Source: a virus. From it: 44,281 bases of DNA. The notes below the pieces were generated by a model. That model was not told where the DNA came from. It saw only the letters and a program-made list of their open reading frames with translations, and did no database searches. The translations under genes and the position numbers were made by a program. Where the stretch lies: the IMG/VR virus record IMGVR_UViG_3300028800_000159, positions 1 to 44,281 of that record. One strand, written 5' to 3'. This document shows, piece after piece, positions 12,452 through 19,873 of the stretch; the stretch's first letter is position 1, and each line of letters opens with the position of its first letter.

Positions 12452-12580
12452 ATGCGGCACCAGCAAGCGTTGCTATCTAAAGTGGCATCGTTTCTTGTAA
12501 CGATTAGCGTTGTCGCGCTAATATCCTTGCTGTTGAGCGGACTGCTGATTTTAATCTGCCAAGATTGTGTATTTTTATAA
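12452..12580 (+). CDS. Possible 42-aa membrane protein
   Basis: ATG 12452 to TAA 12580. The product starts MRHQQALLSKVASF and is dominated by one long hydrophobic helix (about residues 12-36, VALISLLLSGLLILI) ending CQDCVFL. The stretch is AT-richer than the late genes around it. It overlaps the last six bases of the GH5-like gene on the other strand. No ribosome binding site is evident, which lowers confidence. Confidence 0.3.
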   Translation: MRHQQALLSKVASFLVTISVVALISLLLSGLLILICQDCVFL

Positions 12581-13531
12581 CTGCGCCGGCCATGTCTGAA
12601 TACCGGTATGAAGGCCAGTGTTGAACGTCGTTCCTGTGCTGTCGAGAAGGCCGTATCCGGCCGTTATTCCACCTGCGCCGGAAGTATCTGTGGCCCCCCA
12701 TAAAATCGACCCGAGGCAATCCGATAGTCCATTTGCGACGGCGGCGTTTCCTATGAGCCACGCCGTCTGCTGCGCCGCGGAATACATATTCCTCGAGGAC
12801 CCCGTCTCGCCCACGACAAAGCATCCGCGATACCAGGACGCCGACCTTAACCCGGCAAAATCTTCCGGCGCCGGAGCGGCGCGCTCCGCCTGGTAGTAGG
12901 TGTGCATATCGTGAAAATCGACGAGCGGCGCCATACCCTGCGCCCAGGCATCCGTGATCTGACTTAGCTGGTCGCAGGCATGGGAAATCGTGAGTGGGAT
13001 AGGTCCGATCACCGCTCGAATTGCGGAGCAAAAAATCGACATATCTGCCACCGCCGCAGGCACGCTTGTCCAACTCGACGGCGGAGACAGATTGACTTCG
13101 TTCATCGCGTCAATAAAGGCCACGTTCGGCTGCGTAGCCCATATTTTCGCCATTGCGACCGCCGCATTCGTGGCGGCAGACAATCCGGAGGCAAAAGTCA
13201 CGGCCGGCTGATACCCAAGTTGTGGATTCAGGACCATGCCCTTGCTCAAAGCGTAGCTGCACAACTCGCCGATCTCAGAAGCCATCGTCGTCGTGCTGGG
13301 GAATGTGTAGCCGCCGTCGCTAAGGCCGTCTGTCGTGACCTGCAAACAGTTGATGCCAAGCGTCGCGAGATTGTCGATTGTGCGCCTGATCGTCGTCCAG
13401 TCCCATGTAGACCAGAACTCCGCCCAATACGGCCACTGGCCCATCCCCTGAAGGATGACGGCACCCTTGAGCTTGGTTGGCGTTCCGGCATGAAGCATCG
13501 TGCCGTAGGGCCGCGCACTTCCTAGTATCAT
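12575..13531 (-). CDS. GH5-like (clan GH-A) TIM-barrel glycosidase, last late gene, 318 aa
   Basis: Order of strands and catalytic motifs matches clan GH-A: LKGAVILQG (strand 1), GINCLQVTTD (strand 2), GMVLNPQLGY (strand 3), FIDAMNEVN with the Asn144-Glu145 acid/base pair (strand 4), VDFHDMHTYY (strand 6), CFVVGETGSS with nucleophile Glu242 (strand 7) and ILWGATD with Trp278 (strand 8). It should cleave a beta-linked polysaccharide. Its place at the end of the tail-fibre block suggests a virion-borne or secreted depolymerase for capsule, exopolysaccharide or cellulose; substrate is unknown and no signal peptide is present. Start at ATG 13531, overlapping the upstream stop (ATGA). Confidence 0.7.
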   Translation of the reverse strand: MILGSARPYGTMLHAGTPTKLKGAVILQGMGQWPYWAEFWSTWDWTTIRRTIDNLATLGINCLQVTTDGLSDGGYTFPSTTTMASEIGELCSYALSKGMVLNPQLGYQPAVTFASGLSAATNAAVAMAKIWATQPNVAFIDAMNEVNLSPPSSWTSVPAAVADMSIFCSAIRAVIGPIPLTISHACDQLSQITDAWAQGMAPLVDFHDMHTYYQAERAAPAPEDFAGLRSASWYRGCFVVGETGSSRNMYSAAQQTAWLIGNAAVANGLSDCLGSILWGATDTSGAGGITAGYGLLDSTGTTFNTGLHTGIQTWPAQL

Positions 13532-14802
13532 GTGAATGCCACATGCGCTGCGGTCCAGTTGTAGCCGCACGAGTCCGACACGCCGGCAGAACCGGCAATC
13601 GGATTCGCGACGACCGAACCGTTAACGATCCATTTCGAGCTATACCAACGACCAGTGAAGGCCCCCTGCGACGCATCGATGACACCACTCTCAGAACCAA
13701 TGATGATCGGAACTGGCGAACTTGGCGTCGAAACGGCCCCAGCAGGCGTGCCGGTGACGGTTGTCCCGAGTTGCGTCCATGTCGAGCCGTCGGTGCCATA
13801 ATAAAAATTCGTGACCCCAGTCGTCGGCACAAGCGTCACCCGGAAATACGTCACGTTTCCGTTGCATGAGGACGGGACCACTGCCGAGGCAGTCGCCACT
13901 CCGACCCCTGCTCCATTGGTCCAGGCAATCGCGAGAATCCCGGTGGGCAGCAAATAGAAGATCGCCATCTGCCCAGGAGCGTTTACGGACCAAGATCCCA
14001 CGAGATTATTTGTCTGCGTTCCGCCCACGATAAACGTCGGCATTTCCACGCATGTCTGGATTTCGAACAGGTTAGCCCCAGGATTGAAAGCCGACGCATA
14101 GGGGGCCGAGATGCTTCCAATGGTGCTCCCGCTCGGTGCGAATGTCCCGTAGTGCGCCACCCCTGCCGGCGTGGCGGAAGACTCGGACGAATAGGCTCCG
14201 GTGCCCACCGAATTGACCGCCGAGACCTCGTAGTAATAGGTCGTTCCGTTGGTCAACCCGGTGTCGAGATATGGCAGCGACACGTTTGACGCGATGGGCG
14301 TTGACGACTCGCCCCCCGGAGAAGTCCCGCGCTTGATCGTGTAGCCCGTCACCGCCGGGTTGGCCGTGACCGGGTTGCAGCTTACGGAAACCTGCTGATT
14401 ACCGGCGCTCAACGTCAAGCCGGTCGGTGCGGATGGCGCAGCCGGCGCGGCACTCGGGACATAGCCGAGCGCGAGCGGAACGCCCACGATGTTATAGCCT
14501 ACCCCGCGGATAGCCAGCGTGTCCTGCTTGCCGGCACTCGTGTTGAAGGAGGGCGCGGCACCACCTGACCAAACAACATTGGAGAATGTCGGCGCGAACC
14601 CGGCAGTGCCACCCTGAATGATGTCCACCGATATCACCTGTTCGACCCCAGCCATCGGCGATCCGATGGAAATGGTCCCGTTGCCGGTCAGCGTCAGTTC
14701 GTAAGCGATATTCGGTCCACCGTTGGGCGCAAACGCCAGCGTTCCGCTGGTAGATACCGTGAGCGAATTGACGACGGAGGTTGACCGATCAAGATTCGAC
14801 AT
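13528..14802 (-). CDS. Fibre-associated protein with FN3 and lectin-like domains, 424 aa
   Basis: Start at ATG 14802 with GGAGGAA eight bases upstream. Residues 1-115 are a beta-rich phage structural segment (LTVSTSGTLAFAPNG...). Residues about 120-205 form a fibronectin type III domain (PSAPTGLTLSAGNQQVSVSC, then TGLTNGTTYYYEVSAVNSVG). Residues about 210-424 resemble a concanavalin A-like/LamG sandwich (FEIQTCVEMPTFIVGG; FYYGTDGSTWTQLG). These folds bind carbohydrate, so it probably presents or assists the following glycosidase at the host surface. It is coupled to the GH5-like gene by a four-base overlap. Confidence 0.65.
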   Translation of the reverse strand: MSNLDRSTSVVNSLTVSTSGTLAFAPNGGPNIAYELTLTGNGTISIGSPMAGVEQVISVDIIQGGTAGFAPTFSNVVWSGGAAPSFNTSAGKQDTLAIRGVGYNIVGVPLALGYVPSAAPAAPSAPTGLTLSAGNQQVSVSCNPVTANPAVTGYTIKRGTSPGGESSTPIASNVSLPYLDTGLTNGTTYYYEVSAVNSVGTGAYSSESSATPAGVAHYGTFAPSGSTIGSISAPYASAFNPGANLFEIQTCVEMPTFIVGGTQTNNLVGSWSVNAPGQMAIFYLLPTGILAIAWTNGAGVGVATASAVVPSSCNGNVTYFRVTLVPTTGVTNFYYGTDGSTWTQLGTTVTGTPAGAVSTPSSPVPIIIGSESGVIDASQGAFTGRWYSSKWIVNGSVVANPIAGSAGVSDSCGYNWTAAHVAFT

Positions 14803-14804
14803 CG

Positions 14805-15845
14805 CTATTCCTCCACCCAGGAAGTGGCTGCGGTTGACCAAGCAAGGCTTACGGCTTCCTTGACTGCTGGCGATGACATCAAAATGGTCCCGCTTGCGCC
14901 GTCGATGGTGCCGCTCACTGTGACCGCCCCGGCGCCATATCGCTTGATCACAAGTGGTACCGCGGGATCTGAGCCAGATCCCGGCAGCGAAAGAGTGCAG
15001 GCGGCCGAGCAGTTGGCAATTACGAGCCCCGTCGTTTGGGTCAAAGATGCGGACGCGGTGACGATCGACGAGGCCTGACCACCAGCCGATGCCGAGATGA
15101 CCCCGCTCCCACTGATGTTGATCGTCGATCCGTCTATTTTTACACCGCCGAGCGTGGTGGTGTTTGCTGTCGGCAGCGTATAGCTACCGCCGCCGCCCGG
15201 AGCGGAAATTACCCCGCTGCCGTTGATGACGATGGAAGATCCATCAATCTTCACGCCACCAAGCGTCGATGACGTCGCGGTTGGAAGCGTGTAACTGCTG
15301 CCCGGAGGCGCCGCCCAGCTCCCATCGGCCCGGAGAAAATTGTTCGTTCCGCCGCCAGATGCGGGCACCGCACCGGCCAGCGAGGAGGTAAACCCGTTGA
15401 CGAGCGCGGTGAGCTGCGCGTTCGTCAGCCCACCAAAAGCGCCGCTGTTGTTGTATTGCACCTGCGCGCTGCTACCCCCCGGCGACGTGCTGCCGCTGCC
15501 GCTCGGAGGCGTGGCCCATGCGCCGTCCGCGCGGAGGTAATTCGCAGTTCCCCCCGCCGAGGTTGGCACGAGGCCCGCGGCGGAACCGGCGAAAGCGGCG
15601 AGACGGGAATCGTTGCCTGCCGCGACCGTCCCGGCCGATGTCCCCACGCTCAGCACAGCCGCACCGCCGAGCCCGAGATTGGTCCGGACGGTCGCGGCGT
15701 TGCCGGAACCGATGACATCCTGTTTCGTAGCGAACTCGGCATTGAGCGCCGCCGAAGTCAGTTCGGCGTTTTGCGCCCACGTTCCTGCGGTCTGAGCGTG
15801 AGCCGCTGACACCATCAGCAGGAAGAGAAAAATTGCGTGCAGCAT
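14805..15845 (-). CDS. Tail-fibre-like protein with an N-terminal Sec signal peptide, 346 aa
   Basis: Start at ATG 15845 with AGGA about 10 bases upstream. Residues 1-17 (MLHAIFLFLLMVSAAHA) are a textbook signal peptide with an A-H-A cleavage site before Gln18. After it comes a typical fibre repeat architecture: NLGLGGAAVLSVGTSAGTVA, two 'NFLRADGSWAAPP' units (YLRADGAWATPP and FLRADGSWAAPP) and two copies of a 37-residue repeat containing STLGGVKIDGSSIVINGSG. The C-terminal 90 residues are a beta-rich tip. Phage fibres are assembled in the cytoplasm, so a signal peptide is unexpected and suggests export, or that the fragment moved next to a signal sequence. Co-transcribed with the lectin-like and GH5-like genes. 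Confidence 0.65.
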   Translation of the reverse strand: MLHAIFLFLLMVSAAHAQTAGTWAQNAELTSAALNAEFATKQDVIGSGNAATVRTNLGLGGAAVLSVGTSAGTVAAGNDSRLAAFAGSAAGLVPTSAGGTANYLRADGAWATPPSGSGSTSPGGSSAQVQYNNSGAFGGLTNAQLTALVNGFTSSLAGAVPASGGGTNNFLRADGSWAAPPGSSYTLPTATSSTLGGVKIDGSSIVINGSGVISAPGGGGSYTLPTANTTTLGGVKIDGSTINISGSGVISASAGGQASSIVTASASLTQTTGLVIANCSAACTLSLPGSGSDPAVPLVIKRYGAGAVTVSGTIDGASGTILMSSPAVKEAVSLAWSTAATSWVEE

Positions 15846-15886
15846 TTTGTTTGATCCTGTCCAGTAATCCGCAACCAGCGCCGCGA

Positions 15887-16636
15887 TTACGCCGCCAGCG
15901 CCGCCGCCTCCGCTTGCAGCGCAGCGAGGTCGAGGCCGGGCGGGGAGATCCATCGATTGTCGAGCCAGCTCGCGCTGACCGTCGCGTAGATGGCCAGCCC
16001 GAAGCGTGCCAGCGCCGCCCAGGTCAGCCGCCGGCGAAGGCCCCAGGTGACCAGGTCCACCCCGTCGGGGTCGTATCCCATGGCGCAGACACGATGATCA
16101 CCCCACAGCGGGGCGTCACTGACGTCCCAGATGTCAGCGTCTTGCCAGCCCTCCCGCAGCGCCAGGTCGAGCTGCAACGGACCCAGGAACGCCAGGGCGG
16201 CCCGCACGTGGGCCTCATTGGCCGGGTCGATGGCGCTGACGAAGGGAATGTCCAGCCACACGTCTCCCCATTCGACCCCACGGCTCGACCAGGCCGCCGC
16301 GGCCACGTCGCTGCGCAGGCCGAGGTCGTTCGCCGGTGTGCCATCCCATCCCCAGACCCGGTAGAGCGCACGAGCCATGGCACCGGTCGGCCGGCGGGTG
16401 TCGCCGCCGGCGATCGCGCGGCGGGCCTGGATCGAGCGCAGTGCACCACAGGCGACGCAGTTGCCGACCTGGTCGTTGTCGAGCGGGTCGCCGTCGTAGA
16501 TGGCGACGCCGGTGCGGGCCTCGGCGACGGCCGCCCAGTCGCGTTCCGCGGGCGGCTGAAGGCCTCCCAGCACGGTGCGGAGGTGCCCGGACGGCTCCCC
16601 GGGCACGTGGACGAGGCCGGTGCGGAAGTCAAACAC
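15887..16636 (-). CDS. Papain-fold (C1-like) cysteine-peptidase-like protein, 249 aa
   Basis: GTG start at 16636, seven bases after GGAGG; it overlaps the upstream stop by eight bases. DNDQVGNCVACGALRSIQ (54-71) fits the active-site helix of papain-like proteins, with Gln56 for the oxyanion hole and Cys60 as nucleophile; His181 in WGDHRVCAMGYD and the VTWG turn (196-199) match the His and NSWG positions, though Asn is replaced. A catalytic dyad remains, so activity is possible. Phage proteins of this type are common near tail/lysis genes in alphaproteobacterial prophages and have no settled role. It might process fibres or act on the cell surface. Confidence 0.55.
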   Translation of the reverse strand: MFDFRTGLVHVPGEPSGHLRTVLGGLQPPAERDWAAVAEARTGVAIYDGDPLDNDQVGNCVACGALRSIQARRAIAGGDTRRPTGAMARALYRVWGWDGTPANDLGLRSDVAAAAWSSRGVEWGDVWLDIPFVSAIDPANEAHVRAALAFLGPLQLDLALREGWQDADIWDVSDAPLWGDHRVCAMGYDPDGVDLVTWGLRRRLTWAALARFGLAIYATVSASWLDNRWISPPGLDLAALQAEAAALAA

Positions 16637-16877
16637 ACATCGCCTCCACCTTTGCGAGCGCCGCCAGACATGGCCGTTCGGCAGCGAGGATCATGCGCGC
16701 GACCTCGACCAACTGCGGCCTGATCGCCGATGCCGCCGCCGCGGCCGCGTCAAGAAACGGCTGCTGCTGCCATGGCTGCAAATCGTCCCAGGTGCCGTGC
16801 GGCAGCAGCGCGCCAATGCCCTCCATTGTGTGTTTCCGATAGAGGGCCTTGGCGACGGCAAGACGCAGCGCGGTCAC
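16629..16877 (-). CDS. Hypothetical protein, 82 aa
   Basis: GTG start overlapping the lipoprotein stop (GTGA). Helical, with an aromatic middle (GTWDDLQPWQQQPFLDAAAA) and a C-terminal helix ending EAMCV. Resembles short helical proteins found between lysis and fibre genes in many prophages; function unknown. No membrane segment or signal peptide. Confidence 0.55.
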   Translation of the reverse strand: MTALRLAVAKALYRKHTMEGIGALLPHGTWDDLQPWQQQPFLDAAAAAASAIRPQLVEVARMILAAERPCLAALAKVEAMCV

Positions 16878-17332
16878 TTCGCGCCATACCGCGCCATCGC
16901 CTCGGCCAGCGTCATCGCCGGCAGCGCGGCGACGGCCGGCGAAGCGATCATCGGCGCACCCACCAGGCCGGCGGACTGCGCGATAAATGGCAGCAACGCA
17001 TCCAGCGCGGCCAGCGCGAGGCTGGCGGCGGGGATGGAGGCCACCAGCGGCGCGGCGACGGGCACCAAGGCTTTCACAGCGTCATAGGCCTGCTGCGCCC
17101 ACCCTGCGCCCGCGGCGGACGGATTGGCGGCGACGGCGGCACCGGCGGCGGCGATCTTGTTGGCCCAGTCCTGGATCTGCGCGGTCATCGCCGACGCAGG
17201 CAGGACGGAAACGAAATCGCGGGCCGCGTTGCCCGCGGCAACGACATACTGTGCCCTTTTGGACATGGTTGTGCCGGCGCATGCAACCAGCGGAGCCAGG
17301 GCAACGGCGGCGAGCAGATGACGGCGGAACAT
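16874..17332 (-). CDS. Phage lipoprotein in the lysis cassette, 152 aa
   Basis: Start ATG 17332 with GAGG upstream. Residues 1-18 are a lipoprotein signal peptide with lipobox L15-V-A-C18, so the mature protein would be acylated at Cys18. The mature part is Ala-rich and helical; about residues 88-130 are hydrophobic enough for a membrane-associated helix pair. It lies after the holin, where outer-membrane spanin subunits are usual, but there is no recognisable inner-membrane spanin gene and it is not proline-rich like Rz1. It could be a unimolecular-spanin-like or an exclusion lipoprotein; this cannot be decided from sequence. Confidence 0.6.
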   Translation of the reverse strand: MFRRHLLAAVALAPLVACAGTTMSKRAQYVVAAGNAARDFVSVLPASAMTAQIQDWANKIAAAGAAVAANPSAAGAGWAQQAYDAVKALVPVAAPLVASIPAASLALAALDALLPFIAQSAGLVGAPMIASPAVAALPAMTLAEAMARYGAK

Positions 17333-17386
17333 GGAAACCTCGTTGTTGTGTAGGCGTGACGAAAGACGAAAGCCGCTGCAGCCCTG

Positions 17387-17806
17387 TCAGGCGGCAGCGG
17401 CGACCAGGGACGGCGCAGGCATGGCCGGACGTGCGATCGACACGTTCGGGTCGGTGACCAGCAGGCCGCTGAACTCGTGTTCGACGAGGGCGGCGACCGC
17501 GTCGGGCGTGATGCCGGCCAGGGTCAGCATCGGGCCGAGCGCGGCGATCGCGGTGTTGGCGCCGTGCGCGAGTGCCGCGTTGCGCACGTCGGCCTGGCCG
17601 ATCGTCGCGCCCTGCCTGGCCAGGAAGCCGTAGGCGGCTTTCGCGCCGAGCTGCGCGGCCGCGGTGATGGTGGCCTGCTGCTGATCGGTCAGCTCGATGT
17701 GCAGACGCTGGCGGATCAGAAGCACGACGTACGGCACGGCAGCCGTCATGGCCGCGGCGAGCAGGGCCAGCAGCGCCTGCACCACGGGGGTGAGGTCAAC
17801 AGTCAT
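17387..17806 (-). CDS. Putative holin (Phage_holin_6/LLH-like), 139 aa
   Basis: Start ATG 17806 with GGAGGGA upstream. One N-terminal membrane helix (about residues 9-30, ALLALLAAAMTAAVPYVVLL) is followed by RQRLHIELTDQQQATITAAA and a long Ala-rich amphipathic region, the layout of superfamily 6 (LLH) holins. It would form the membrane lesion that lets the cytoplasmic GH108 endolysin reach the cell wall. It lies 55 bases downstream of the endolysin gene. Confidence 0.65.
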   Translation of the reverse strand: MTVDLTPVVQALLALLAAAMTAAVPYVVLLIRQRLHIELTDQQQATITAAAQLGAKAAYGFLARQGATIGQADVRNAALAHGANTAIAALGPMLTLAGITPDAVAALVEHEFSGLLVTDPNVSIARPAMPAPSLVAAAA

Positions 17807-17861
17807 CCGAGATCCCTCCGAGAGGATGCGGCGAGGCCTCGCCGCGAGGTCGCGTTGCGAT

Positions 17862-18383
17862 TCAGGCGATCGCGGTGTGCACCACGCCCATCAGCCGGCG
17901 GAACCAGCCGAGGCCGAAGCTCGCGACGGTCGATGTCAGCGCGTAGCGCACGGCCCGCCTGGCGGCGATCTCCATCACCAGGCCGGAAAGGTCGTTGGCA
18001 TGGCGCGCGACCGCCGCCATCGTGGCGGGTCCGATCACGCCGTCGACATGGACCTCGAGCGCTGCTTGCAGATCGCGCCCGGCCGCGCCGAGGCCCTGGT
18101 TCCAGGCCTCATCGGCGACGATCGCCGCGACCGGCTGGGGTTGCGTGTCGCCGCAGATGCAGTCCCACACATCATGACGGAAGATCGCGAGCGCCCCGGC
18201 ACGCGAGAGACTGGCGATATCCAGCGTCGGATAGGCAGCGGCCGAGACGCCGAATTTCGAGCCGACCAGGCGACCGACACCGACGGCGCCGCCGGTCCAG
18301 TTGCCACGGTCAGACGCGGTGAGATCGAGGGTCGCGCCTTCGGCGCCGACGATGGCGGTGAAGATGGGATTGATGTCAGCCAT
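17862..18383 (-). CDS. GH108 endolysin (N-acetylmuramidase), 173 aa
   Basis: Hydrolyses peptidoglycan at lysis. The catalytic glutamate is Glu15 in NPIFTAIVGAEGATLDL, the usual 'xxEGG' motif of family GH108 with Ala in place of the second Gly. The C-terminal part (VADEAWNQGLG and VDGVIGPATMAAVA) matches the peptidoglycan-binding region that follows in this family, and total length (about 170-180) is normal. No signal peptide, so it depends on a holin. Start at ATG 18383; a GTG eight codons upstream is possible but would overlap the previous gene. Confidence 0.8.
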   Translation of the reverse strand: MADINPIFTAIVGAEGATLDLTASDRGNWTGGAVGVGRLVGSKFGVSAAAYPTLDIASLSRAGALAIFRHDVWDCICGDTQPQPVAAIVADEAWNQGLGAAGRDLQAALEVHVDGVIGPATMAAVARHANDLSGLVMEIAARRAVRYALTSTVASFGLGWFRRLMGVVHTAIA

Positions 18384-18394
18384 TTCGTGTCGCC

Positions 18395-18826
18395 CTATTT
18401 CCACCACCCGAAATGGTATGCCGCGGCGGTGCCGATGGCGCCGAGCAGCACGGGGAGGATGGCGCGAACCCCGTAATCGAGCGTATCCGCTATGCCGCTG
18501 TGCCGATTGATGCTCGAATAGATGTTCTCGATCATGGCAGTGATTTTCGCAAAACCATCATCTACTTTGGTTTCAAGGCGTAGCAAGCGGTCATTGGTGG
18601 AACGATCGATGCCGGACACCTGGCGCTCGAGTGCCGATTGTCCGCCTTCCAGCTTGCCGATTTTTTCAATGATGCTGGCGAGCTGGGGAGAAACCGAGTC
18701 GCTAAATGTCTCGTTCTGCATTTGGAATTTTCCCACATGGCGGACGCGCCGCGGCTTTGGTGCCAAGCGTCGCAATGATCGGCGTCGACGTTTGTAGGTT
18801 ACGGGTCGAGGAACCTCATCTGACAT
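18395..18826 (-). CDS. XhlA/holin-like membrane-associated protein, up to 143 aa
   Basis: The C-terminal half has a coiled-coil-like region (LASIIEKIGKLEGGQSALER, RLLRLETKVDDGFAKITAMI) followed by a C-terminal membrane helix (VRAILPVLLGAIGTAAAYHF), the layout of XhlA-type proteins that act with holins. From ATG 18826 the protein has a very basic N-terminus (YKRRRRSLRRLAPKPRRVRH); an internal ATG at 18721 gives a 108-residue form that looks more like the family. Neither start has an ideal ribosome binding site. It opens the lysis cassette. Confidence 0.55.
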   Translation of the reverse strand: MSDEVPRPVTYKRRRRSLRRLAPKPRRVRHVGKFQMQNETFSDSVSPQLASIIEKIGKLEGGQSALERQVSGIDRSTNDRLLRLETKVDDGFAKITAMIENIYSSINRHSGIADTLDYGVRAILPVLLGAIGTAAAYHFGWWK

Positions 18827-18923
18827 CCTGAACGCGTGATAGAAAGAAGCCAGCAGTCGCAGCAGCCTCCGCGAGACAACAGATGAATTCTGGGTTGGTC
18901 ATCTCGCGGTGCGGTACCGAGAT

Positions 18924-19487
18924 TTATCCGAGGAGATGGGTCGGATCGTCGAGATGGCTTTGGTCGAGGGTGAACGGTGAGGTGGACGGTGCCGATCCGG
19001 TCACCCAACAGAACACGCCATCCTTCCAGGTCCAATAGTAGACCTGGCCAGAAATCGGCGACGACGGCGGCGGCGGAACCCAGGCCGGGCCCGGCGGCCC
19101 GACGGCGATTACCACACCCTGCACGATGGCCGTGCCGATCGGTTGCACGGTCAACCAGACCTGCGCCGTCTCGCTGCGGCCGTTGGCAGTGGCCCAGGTG
19201 AGTGAGACCGCGTAAATCGTGCCGATGGTGCCGCCGAACAGCCATGTCGTCAGGACCGGCCCCGGCTCCGGCTGAACCGTGATCGCGAAATTGCCCGCTG
19301 CGCCAGCGGTGGTGAAGATCGCCGAACAGCTTTCGATCGTATCGCCGTCAAGGTCGGCGAGCCAGTTGCGCAGATCAAGCGAGAAGTCGAGCGTCGAGAA
19401 AGGCGTCTTGATGCCCCAGCTTAGCTGGGCGTGCGGCGGTCGGGCGGCGCGGCAGTATTCGACCGTGCGCGTCTTCGATGGGGTCAT
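18924..19487 (-). CDS. Phage fibre-tail adaptor-like protein, 187 aa
   Basis: Start ATG 19487 (MTPSKTRTVEY...). Core features such as LSWGIKTPFSTLDFSLDL, DLDGDTIESCSAIF and the repeated VSLTWAT/AQVWLTVQPIG strands match small beta-sandwich proteins called fibre-tail adaptors in phages. A Pro-rich hinge (VGPPGPAWVPPPPSSPIS) precedes a C-terminal aromatic segment (YYWTWKDGVFCWV). It likely links a fibre to the baseplate. The gene lies at the fibre/lysis boundary of the late operon. The family name is from general resemblance, not an alignment. Confidence 0.5.
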   Translation of the reverse strand: MTPSKTRTVEYCRAARPPHAQLSWGIKTPFSTLDFSLDLRNWLADLDGDTIESCSAIFTTAGAAGNFAITVQPEPGPVLTTWLFGGTIGTIYAVSLTWATANGRSETAQVWLTVQPIGTAIVQGVVIAVGPPGPAWVPPPPSSPISGQVYYWTWKDGVFCWVTGSAPSTSPFTLDQSHLDDPTHLLG

Positions 19488-19503
19488 GCAAATCGCCCTT
19501 CGG

Positions 19504-19866
19504 CTATGTCCCGGCGGGATAGGCCGGCATTGCCGGCAAAACGGTGGCACTGGATGTGCCCGCCGCGATCGGCCGCAGCGCGGCACGGTAGGATTGCCAC
19601 TCCGCAGGCAACGGAATCCCATGTTCATAGCAGCGAAGCACGGTGACGTCCGAGGCATCCAAGGCCGCCCTTGCCGCGGGCACCAGCGTCGGGCCAGGCG
19701 GCGAGCCTAGCATCAGCACGCCGTTGCTCACCGTGCTCCAAGGCCCCGCCGCGGCGGCATGCTGTTCGGTGCACGGTATCGCGCCGGCGGGCAGCGTGCC
19801 GTCGGGCGTGTAGCCGGAGCCAGTGACCATCGTGCCGTTGGTGGTCACATAATATGTTTCGCTCAT
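19504..19866 (-). CDS. Tail fibre assembly/chaperone-like protein, 120 aa
   Basis: Start ATG 19866 (MSETYYVTTNGTMVTGSGYT). The C-terminal half has RCYEHGIPLPAEWQSYRAAL followed by R, the 'P.W..YR..LR' signature of small phage tail-assembly chaperones that follow fibre genes. It would assist folding or assembly of the preceding fibre protein. Length is normal for the class. Confidence 0.6.
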   Translation of the reverse strand: MSETYYVTTNGTMVTGSGYTPDGTLPAGAIPCTEQHAAAAGPWSTVSNGVLMLGSPPGPTLVPAARAALDASDVTVLRCYEHGIPLPAEWQSYRAALRPIAAGTSSATVLPAMPAYPAGT

Positions 19867-19873
19867 GCTCGCC

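Noticed and set aside
18799-19245. 148-residue minus-strand frame between fibre adaptor and XhlA-like gene
   Set aside because: Mostly overlaps the adaptor gene in another phase, with His/Arg/Gly-rich composition; no start signal.
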